The notes under the pieces were generated by a model. It was not told the DNA's origin, made no database searches, and was given only the letters and a program-made list of their open reading frames with translations. This document shows positions 1 to 5,399 of a DNA stretch of 10,146 bases, one piece after another (within the stretch, counting starts at the first letter, position 1; every line of letters begins with the position of its first letter). Source of the DNA: an uncultured Actinomyces sp. (GTDB taxonomy: Bacteria > Actinomycetota > Actinomycetes > Actinomycetales > Actinomycetaceae); assembly GCA_937926195.1 (NCBI GenBank), contig CALEXZ010000111.1:1-10146 (forward strand), written 5' to 3'. Made by a program: the position numbers and the translations under genes.

Positions 1-417
1 GCCGCCGGGACCGGGGAGGTCGTCGTCTGCGGGCAGTCCCTCGGCGCGCTCGCCGCGGCCACCGCCGCCCTGCGCAGGCCGGACCTGTGCTCGGGCGCCG
101 TCGTGCAGTCCGGGTCCTTCTGGCAGGGCTCGGGCGTGCGCGGCCAGGGCGAGGGCGAGCTGCTCACGTGGCTGCGCGAGGGCGGCGCACGCCACCTGGG
201 CGAGCCGGGGGCGCGGCCGCGCATCGTCATCCAGGCCGGTTCCCACGAGCGGACGAACCGGGAGACCTCACGCACGGTCGCGAGCCTGCTTGAGCAGGCG
301 GGTGTCGACGTCACCTACCGGGAGGTGCGCGGCGGCCACGACTACGCCTGGTGGCGCCACGGCCTGTCCTGGGCGCTGGACCTGTGGGAGCAGGCGCCCT
401 CGGCCGCGTCGGTGTGA
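1..417 (+). CDS. Fes/IroE-like siderophore esterase, C-terminal part (5' end outside the window)
   Basis: This is the last 138 codons of an alpha/beta-hydrolase; the start lies upstream of the window. Local residues 11-15 read GQSLG, a GxSxG nucleophile elbow with Ser13. The catalytic His sits in VRGGHDYAWWRHGL, with the His at local residue 113. The GGHD-x3-WR-x-GL...DLW ending resembles the C terminus of enterochelin esterase Fes and of IroE. Such enzymes hydrolyse the ester backbone of tri-catecholate siderophores, in the cytoplasm for Fes, to free the iron. The ferric-chelate importer operon begins 122 bases downstream, which fits release of iron from the imported siderophore. Whether the N-terminal Fes domain is present cannot be seen. 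The substrate is inferred from the family; another trilactone or a general esterase role is possible. No terminator is evident after the stop. Confidence 0.8.
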   Translation, partial: AAGTGEVVVCGQSLGALAAATAALRRPDLCSGAVVQSGSFWQGSGVRGQGEGELLTWLREGGARHLGEPGARPRIVIQAGSHERTNRETSRTVASLLEQAGVDVTYREVRGGHDYAWWRHGLSWALDLWEQAPSAASV

Positions 418-420
418 GGT

Positions 421-436
421 ACAACTACGTAATTGT
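421..436. promoter_or_regulatory. 16-bp imperfect palindrome centred on TACGTA
   Basis: ACAACTACGTAATTGT is an inverted repeat with one mismatched pair. It begins three bases after the esterase stop and lies 27 bp upstream of the iron box. It could be an operator or part of an AT-rich promoter. It is short and may be chance. Confidence 0.25.
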
Positions 437-462
437 GCATGGTGAGATCGGGATAAATGCCC

Positions 463-481
463 TTAGGGTAGCCTCACCAAA
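463..481 (+). promoter_or_regulatory. DtxR/IdeR-like iron box upstream of the ABC importer operon
   Basis: TTAGGGTAGCCTCACCAAA matches 15 of 19 positions of the DtxR/IdeR consensus TTAGGTTAGGCTAACCTAA (hand comparison). It lies 58 bp upstream of the lipoprotein start. In actinobacteria, DtxR/IdeR with Fe(II) binds such sites and represses iron-uptake genes, so the operon should be induced by iron limitation. TAGGGT inside the box (464-469) could serve as the -10, which would give direct occlusion of RNA polymerase. No convincing -35 hexamer was found. Confidence 0.75.
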
Positions 482-539
482 TTCCCCGGTCTGCTGAAAG
501 GCGGGTCGGGATCCCGCCTCCCCACCTGGAGCCTCATAG

Positions 540-1580
540 ATGACCACGCGTCGACCCGTCGGCCGTCGGGCCCCGCACCTGACACGGCGCAGCCTGTTCG
601 CCCTCGTCCCCCCGCTGGCCTCGGCCGCGCTGCTGAGCGCCTGCGGCACCGACGGCGCACCGCAGACCGGCGGCGGCGCCACCCGCACCGTCAAGGACGT
701 CAACGACCAGGACGTCGTCGTCCCCGTCGCCCCCCAGCGCGTCATCACCCTGTCCGAGCCGACGACGGACAACGCCATCGCCCTGGGTGTCACCCCCGTC
801 GGCGTCAGTGCCGGGCGTGGGCAGACGACGGTCGCTCACTACCTGAGAGAGGTCGCCGGCGACATCCCTGTCATCGGCACCGTTGGTGCCCCGAACCTTG
901 AGGCCATCGGCGCCGCCCGTCCGGACCTCATCCTCGTCGACGGCACGAGCGTCAACAACGACCCGGACACGCTCGCCGCCCTCGCCCGCATCGCCCCGAC
1001 GGTTGTTACCGGCGAGGCCGGCGGGGACTGGACCCTCAACCTGCGCACCTGTGCCCAGGCCCTCAACCTGGCCGACAAGGGTGAGCAGCTGCTCTCCGCC
1101 TACACCGGCCGCACCGCTGACGTCTCCGGCCGCCTCGGCCAGGCCGGCTACCTCGAGCTGACCTACTCGATCGTGCGCTGGCAGGGCAGCACCGCGGGCC
1201 TCATCCTCAAGGAGCTGCCTGCGGGCCGCGTACTCAGCGACCTCGGCATGAAGCGCCCGCCCCACCAGGACCGTGAGGGCGCCGGGCACTCCGAGCCCGT
1301 GTCGATGGAGAACATCGACCTCATCGACGCCGACTGGATGTTCTTCGGCACCCTCGGCGGCTCCAGCGTGAGCAACCCCGACGCCGGCGGCAACCTGGGT
1401 GTGCAGGAGTCGGCGGCGGCGCTGGAGTCCGCCAAGCAGTTGCCCGGCTTCAGCGTGCTGGGCTGCGTGTCCGCCGACCACGTCGTGCCGGTCGACGGCT
1501 CACTGTGGACCTCCACGGGCGGCTACCAGCTGATGACGGGCGTCGTCGACGACGTCGAGACCGCCTTCCTCACCACCTGA
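540..1580 (+). CDS. Iron-chelate ABC transporter substrate-binding lipoprotein (FecB/TroA-like fold)
   Basis: This 346-residue protein is the capture component of the importer encoded downstream. The N terminus has a twin-arginine-like TRRSLF stretch (residues 15-20), a hydrophobic segment and the lipobox LLSAC with Cys35, so it should be a membrane-tethered lipoprotein, possibly exported by Tat. The body follows the periplasmic-binding-protein-2 pattern: an early QRVITL strand, then IALGVTPVGV, PVIGTVGAPNLEAIGAARPDLIL and IAPTVV, typical of ferric-siderophore binders. The length is normal for the family. ATG540 is chosen because GGAG at 526-529 lies 10 bases upstream and the signal sequence follows directly. 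It is the first gene after the iron box. The ligand could be a ferric siderophore or haem; the neighbouring Fes-like esterase favours a catecholate siderophore. Confidence 0.9.
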   Translation: MTTRRPVGRRAPHLTRRSLFALVPPLASAALLSACGTDGAPQTGGGATRTVKDVNDQDVVVPVAPQRVITLSEPTTDNAIALGVTPVGVSAGRGQTTVAHYLREVAGDIPVIGTVGAPNLEAIGAARPDLILVDGTSVNNDPDTLAALARIAPTVVTGEAGGDWTLNLRTCAQALNLADKGEQLLSAYTGRTADVSGRLGQAGYLELTYSIVRWQGSTAGLILKELPAGRVLSDLGMKRPPHQDREGAGHSEPVSMENIDLIDADWMFFGTLGGSSVSNPDAGGNLGVQESAAALESAKQLPGFSVLGCVSADHVVPVDGSLWTSTGGYQLMTGVVDDVETAFLTT

Positions 1581-1636
1581 GCGCCACGACCGAGACCCTG
1601 ACGTCCCTTCACAACCCACGAGCCGTAGGAGCACCC

Positions 1637-2248
1637 ATGACACGCTCACCCGCAACCTCCCTCGCCCGGCACCGCATCGCCGCGGCCGCGGCCTTCGCCG
1701 TCGCGGTCCTCGCGATGATCCTGCCGGCACTCGCTGGGCCGCTCTCCGCTGTAGCCGCTGAGGTCGCGCCCCGGCCCACCTCAGGTGAAGGCGTCGTCCT
1801 CATCGACGGCGGCGTGACCGTGACCGCTGGCAGCACCGTGACCCTGTCCGGAATGGCGTACACCCCCGGTGCCACCATCTCGGTCAAGTACGACGACTCC
1901 AACCTTCTCGACTCCAGCACCGTTGTCGGTGACGACGGCACCTTCCAGCTGGAGGTGACGGTGCCCTCCGATGCCACGGTTGGCCAGCACTGGCTGCGCG
2001 TCCTGGGCTCCAACCCCGCCAGCTCACAGATCGCCTACCTCTACGTCGAGGACGCCACCGCTTCCGCGCCGAGTCCCACCGCTCCCAGCGCCGAGCCGAC
2101 CGTCTCCCAGACGACCTCCGCCGCCCCTGCCGCTGAGGACACGGACGAGCTGCCCGTCGTAGCCGTCGTCGTCGGTGCCGTCGTGCTGGCCCTGGCCTTC
2201 GCCGCCGGGGTGGTCGTCATCCGTCGTCGGGGCGCCTCGGCCCAGTGA
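1637..2248 (+). CDS. Small single-pass surface protein with one Ig-like domain, inside the iron-importer operon
   Basis: I do not recognise a named family for this 203-residue protein. It has a signal peptide (residues 1 to about 41, ending AVAA), then a predicted beta-rich domain (about 50-147). A Ser/Thr/Pro/Ala-rich linker follows, then a transmembrane helix (about 173-195) and a basic RRR tail, so the domain should face outward from the membrane. The domain aligns with the N-terminal domain of the wall protein at 5400-7337; both have GEGxVxxD, TVTxSG, DGTF and a GxHWxRxLGxxP signature. ATG1637 has AGGAG at 1627-1631, five bases upstream. Upstream in-frame codons exist but lack this and lie inside the preceding gene. 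The gene follows the binding lipoprotein after 56 bases, and its stop overlaps the next GTG start. A role as a membrane-side chelate receptor or relay is inference. Confidence 0.85.
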   Translation: MTRSPATSLARHRIAAAAAFAVAVLAMILPALAGPLSAVAAEVAPRPTSGEGVVLIDGGVTVTAGSTVTLSGMAYTPGATISVKYDDSNLLDSSTVVGDDGTFQLEVTVPSDATVGQHWLRVLGSNPASSQIAYLYVEDATASAPSPTAPSAEPTVSQTTSAAPAAEDTDELPVVAVVVGAVVLALAFAAGVVVIRRRGASAQ

Positions 2249-3291
2249 CGTCACCGCCGCGGGCCGCCGGCCGGGAGCGGTCGCCAGAGACGGGGGCGCG
2301 CGCGCACCGGCGGTGCACTGTCGTGGTCCTGCTGGCCCTGGCTCTCGTCCTGGCCGCCGTCGCCTCGCTCGCACTGGGCTCACGCCTCGTCGCCCCCGAG
2401 GGCGTCTGGCACGCCCTGACCAGGCCGGACGGCTCGGTCGAGTCCGAGGTCGTGCGCGGCCTGCGCGTGCCGCGCACGGTCGCCGCTCTCGCCGTCGGCG
2501 CCGCCCTCGGGCTGGCCGGGACCGTCATGCAGGCGCTGACCCGCAACCCGGTCGCCGACCCCGGCATCCTCGGCGTCAACGCGGGAGCAGGCCTCGCCGT
2601 CGTGTCCACCGTCGCCCTGACCGGGGCCGGCGACCACATGCGCAACCTCGTCGTGGCCGTGATCGGTGCGCTGATCGCCTCGGCCGCCGTACAGGTCCTG
2701 TCCGGCGCCGGCGGACGCAGCGGCGCCCCCGCCCGCCTCGCCCTGGCCGGCGTGGCCGTCTCCGCCGCCCTGTCCTCCCTCGCGCAGGCCGTCGTGCTGT
2801 CCAACCAGGTGGCCTTCAACGAGTTCCGCCACTGGGTCTCCGGCTCCCTGGAGGGGCGCGGCACCGACATCCTGCTGGCCGCCGCCCCGCTCCTGCTGGC
2901 GGGTACCGTGCTCGCCCTCGCCATCGGGCCCGCGCTCGGGGTCATCGCGCTGGGCGACGACGTCGCCACCGGCCTGGGCGTCAACGTGGCCCTCGTGCGC
3001 ACGACGGGGCTCGGCGCCGTCGCGATGCTCTGCGGCGCGGCCACCGCCGTGGCAGGGCCGCTGACCTTCGTGGGCCTGGCCGTGCCGCTCGTCGCCCGTC
3101 GCCTGGTGGGGGAGGGGCCCCGCTGGGCCGCCGGCGTCGCCGTGCTCCTGGGGGCCGTGTGGGTGGCGGTCGCCGACGTCGTGGCCCGCCTGGTCGTCCT
3201 GCCGCGCGAGGTCCCCGTGGGCGTCGTCCTCGCCATCATCGGCGCCCCCTTCTTCATCGCCCTGGTGCGCACCCGCAGGGGGCTGTCATGA
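2245..3291 (+). CDS. FecCD-family iron-chelate ABC transporter permease, first subunit
   Basis: This 348-residue polytopic membrane protein is one half of the translocation channel. The strongest family mark is the LRVPR ... GAALGLAGTVMQ ... RNPVADPGILGVNAGAG block at about residues 73-120, the conserved FecCD pattern RxPR, GxxLAxxGxxxQ, RNPLAxPxxLG. A later GPLTFVGLAVPLVAR segment matches the conserved region before the last helices, near where the ATPase docks in BtuC-type structures. It is rich in Ala, Val and Leu, with many hydrophobic segments. The GTG start at 2245 overlaps the preceding TGA (GTGA), so translational coupling is likely. It probably pairs with the second permease as a heterodimer, as FecC/FecD do. 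Confidence 0.92.
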   Translation: MTSPPRAAGRERSPETGARAHRRCTVVVLLALALVLAAVASLALGSRLVAPEGVWHALTRPDGSVESEVVRGLRVPRTVAALAVGAALGLAGTVMQALTRNPVADPGILGVNAGAGLAVVSTVALTGAGDHMRNLVVAVIGALIASAAVQVLSGAGGRSGAPARLALAGVAVSAALSSLAQAVVLSNQVAFNEFRHWVSGSLEGRGTDILLAAAPLLLAGTVLALAIGPALGVIALGDDVATGLGVNVALVRTTGLGAVAMLCGAATAVAGPLTFVGLAVPLVARRLVGEGPRWAAGVAVLLGAVWVAVADVVARLVVLPREVPVGVVLAIIGAPFFIALVRTRRGLS

Positions 3292-4334
3292 GCCGCTACC
3301 TGCGCCTGAGCGCCGGCCGCGCCTGCCTGCGCCTGCACCGGCGCTCGCTCGCCGTGGGCACCGCCCTGGCCCTGACCGTCCTGGCGGTGGGTACGGTCGC
3401 CCTCACGCTCGGCGACTACGGCCTGAGCGTCATGCAGTCCTTCGAGCGCCTGCTGGGCGACGGCGGGGTACGGGACGACTACCTGGGCGTGTACTTCGTC
3501 CAGGACGTGCGGCTGCCGCGCGCGGTCGGCTCCATGCTGGTCGGCGCGGCCCTGGGCCTGTCCGGCCGCCTGTTCCAGACCGTCTCCGGCAACCCCCTGG
3601 GCAGCCCCGACGTCGTCGGCTTCTCCACCGGCGCCGCCACGGGGGCCGTCACCGCCATCATCGTGCTCGGCGCAAGCCCGGCGGTGACGGCGCTGGGGGC
3701 CGTGGCCGGGGGAGTGGCGGCCGGCGCCGTCATCTTCCTGCTCGCCGGCGGGGCCGGCGGCTCGGGCCTGAGGCTCGTGCTCGTCGGCATCGGCGTCTCC
3801 GCCGTCCTCAGGGCCGTCAACGCCCTCCTGCTCGTCAGGGCGCCCCTGGAGGTGGCGCAGTCCGCTGAGCAGTGGAGCGCCGGCAGCCTCAACGGCACCA
3901 CCTGGCCCTACGTGGCCGTCCTCGCTGCGGTCGTGGCCGCGTCCACGGTGTTTCTGGTGCCGGTGGCCCGCGGCCTGGCGCTGCTGGGGCTCGGTGACGA
4001 CGCCAGCACGGCGCTGGGGGCCGGGGCCGCCTCGGTGCGCTCGCGCGCCGTGGGCGTGGGGCTCCTGCTCGTCTGTGTCGCCACGGCGGTCGCCGGGCCG
4101 GTGGCCTTCGTCGCCCTCGCGGCCCCGCACATCGCCCAGCGGCTCACGCACGGTCCCGGCGCCGGCCTGACCACCAGCGCGCTCATGGGGGCGATGCTGG
4201 TGCTGGTCTGCGACGTCATCTCCCAGCGCGTCATCGCTCCCGCCGAGATCGCCGTCGGCGTCCTGACCGGGACCCTGGGCGGCCTCTACCTGCTCGTCCT
4301 GCTGTGGCAGGAGTACCGAAGGAACCGACTGTGA
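3288..4334 (+). CDS. FecCD-family iron-chelate ABC transporter permease, second subunit
   Basis: This is also 348 residues and is the partner channel subunit. The family block reads VRLPRAVGSMLVGAALGLSG, then FQTVSGNPLGSPDVVGFSTGA, at about residues 74-115. GPVAFVALAAPHIAQRL corresponds to the same conserved late segment as in the first subunit. Where the first subunit has RNPVADP, this one has GNPLGSP, a divergence often seen in the second permease of heterodimeric systems. The ATG at 3288 overlaps the preceding TGA (ATGA). The reading frame stays open far upstream through the first permease gene, but that extension is a high-GC shadow: the overlap start, family length and N terminus all point to 3288. 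Confidence 0.92.
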   Translation: MSRYLRLSAGRACLRLHRRSLAVGTALALTVLAVGTVALTLGDYGLSVMQSFERLLGDGGVRDDYLGVYFVQDVRLPRAVGSMLVGAALGLSGRLFQTVSGNPLGSPDVVGFSTGAATGAVTAIIVLGASPAVTALGAVAGGVAAGAVIFLLAGGAGGSGLRLVLVGIGVSAVLRAVNALLLVRAPLEVAQSAEQWSAGSLNGTTWPYVAVLAAVVAASTVFLVPVARGLALLGLGDDASTALGAGAASVRSRAVGVGLLLVCVATAVAGPVAFVALAAPHIAQRLTHGPGAGLTTSALMGAMLVLVCDVISQRVIAPAEIAVGVLTGTLGGLYLLVLLWQEYRRNRL

Positions 4335-5176
4335 CCCCAGTGCCCGTGCGTGAGAACGACACCTGCGCCCACGCCCCCAGCGCGCAGACGACTCGCGCGG
4401 CCAGCCTCCGGGGCCGGGGCCTCGTCGTCGGCTACGGCAAGGGTGATCCGGTCCTCGACGACGTCGACCTCGACGTCCTCGACACCGAGCTCACCGTGAT
4501 CGTCGGCCCGAACGCCTGCGGCAAGTCGACCCTCCTGCGCGCCCTGGCCCGGGTGCTGGCGGTGCAGGGCGGCGAGGTGCTGCTCGACGGCACCGACATC
4601 ATGCGCCAGGGCGCCCGCCGGGTGGCGCGGCGCCTGGGAATGCTGCCGCAGTCTCCCACCGCACCCGAGGACATCCTCGTCGAGGACCTCGTCGCCCGCG
4701 GGCGCTACCCGTACCAGGGCCTCATCCGCCAGTGGGGCCAGGAGGACGAGCGGGCGGTGGACGCGGCCATGAGCGCCGCCGGCGTGTCGGCCCTGGCCGG
4801 GCGCAGCGTGCGCGAGCTGTCCGGGGGCCAGCGCCAGCGCGTGTGGATCGCGATGGCCCTGGCCCAGGAGACCGACCTGCTTCTGCTGGACGAGCCGACC
4901 ACGTACCTCGACCTCGCCCACCAGCTGGAGGTGCTTGACCTGGCTGCGCGCCTGCACCGCGAGGGACGCACCGTCGTCGCCGTCCTGCACGACCTGCACC
5001 TGGCCTTCCGGTACGCCACCCACCTGGTGGTCATGAAGGACGGTGCGGTGGTCGCGCAGGGCCCCACCCGCCAGGTCGTCACCGCCGAGCTCGTCGAGCA
5101 GGTCTTCGACGTGCCGTGCCGGATCATCACCGACCCCGAGTCGGGCACGCCCATCGTGGTGCCGCTGTCACGCTGA
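4331..5176 (+). CDS. Iron-chelate ABC transporter ATP-binding protein (FepC/FecE type)
   Basis: This 281-residue ATPase drives the importer. The motifs are in order: Walker A GPNACGKST (59-67), Q-loop Gln107, signature LSGGQRQR (163-170), Walker B LLLLDEPT (183-190) followed by TYLDLAHQ, and the H-loop His220 in VLHD. The YLDLAHQ D-loop region and RGRYPYQGL are typical of ATPases for siderophore and haem uptake. The GTG at 4331 is chosen over an in-frame GTG at 4304 because AAGGAA (4319-4324) is six bases upstream and the GTGA overlap with the previous stop continues the operon pattern. The first 25 or so residues are an unusual polar extension before the ABC fold. No strong terminator follows; a small hairpin (5234-5248, 5-bp stem) is present. 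Confidence 0.93.
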   Translation: MTPVPVRENDTCAHAPSAQTTRAASLRGRGLVVGYGKGDPVLDDVDLDVLDTELTVIVGPNACGKSTLLRALARVLAVQGGEVLLDGTDIMRQGARRVARRLGMLPQSPTAPEDILVEDLVARGRYPYQGLIRQWGQEDERAVDAAMSAAGVSALAGRSVRELSGGQRQRVWIAMALAQETDLLLLDEPTTYLDLAHQLEVLDLAARLHREGRTVVAVLHDLHLAFRYATHLVVMKDGAVVAQGPTRQVVTAELVEQVFDVPCRIITDPESGTPIVVPLSR

Positions 5177-5296
5177 CCGGCGGGCGCAGCACCGGTGGTG
5201 ACTCGACGTCGGGTCAATGTCACAGCGGAACGGTCCCGCATTCCGGGAACAGACGGATGTCGACGTATTACGGATTGCTAGGGTGACGTAAATCCA

Positions 5297-5315
5297 CAAG
5301 GTGAGGCAAACCTAT
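5297..5315 (+). promoter_or_regulatory. DtxR/IdeR-like iron box upstream of the wall-anchored propeller gene
   Basis: CAAGGTGAGGCAAACCTAT matches 14 of 19 positions of TTAGGTTAGGCTAACCTAA by hand, including the AGGT..AGGC core and AACCTA. It lies 84 bp upstream of ATG5400. TAGGGT at 5279-5284 could be the -10, placing the box just after the transcription start. This suggests the propeller gene has its own iron-repressed promoter, separate from that of the importer operon. The rest of 5177-5399 holds no gene that I can see. Confidence 0.65.
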
Positions 5316-5399
5316 CCCGCACGATCCTCGCTCTGCTGCTCGTGCGGCACGTGGTGTTTCCCGTCCCGCCCCGGTTCCGGGGCCCTCGATGGAGGTCTT

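Noticed and set aside
171..203. CRISPR, tRNA, rRNA or insertion-sequence features anywhere in the window (position given is arbitrary)
   Set aside because: I looked on both strands and saw no spacer-repeat arrays, no tRNA cloverleaf, no transposase motifs and no terminal inverted repeats with target duplications.
2175..3287. In-frame upstream extension of the second permease frame through the first permease gene (plus strand)
   Set aside because: The translation is Arg/Pro/Gly-rich low-complexity text typical of an alternative frame in high-GC DNA, and the same bases encode a clear FecCD permease in another frame.
2217..4151. Minus-strand open frame of 644 codons opposite the permeases
   Set aside because: It is Arg/Ala/Gly-rich with no family motif, and mirrors codon bias of the real genes on the plus strand.
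5278..5296. A second DtxR-like site abutting the box at 5297-5315
   Set aside because: Only about 9 of 19 positions match; TAGGGT there is better explained as a possible -10.
5301..5399. Upstream in-frame GTG start for the propeller protein
   Set aside because: It lies inside the iron box and would put a Cys-rich non-signal stretch before an evident signal peptide; ATG5400 with GGAGG is far better.
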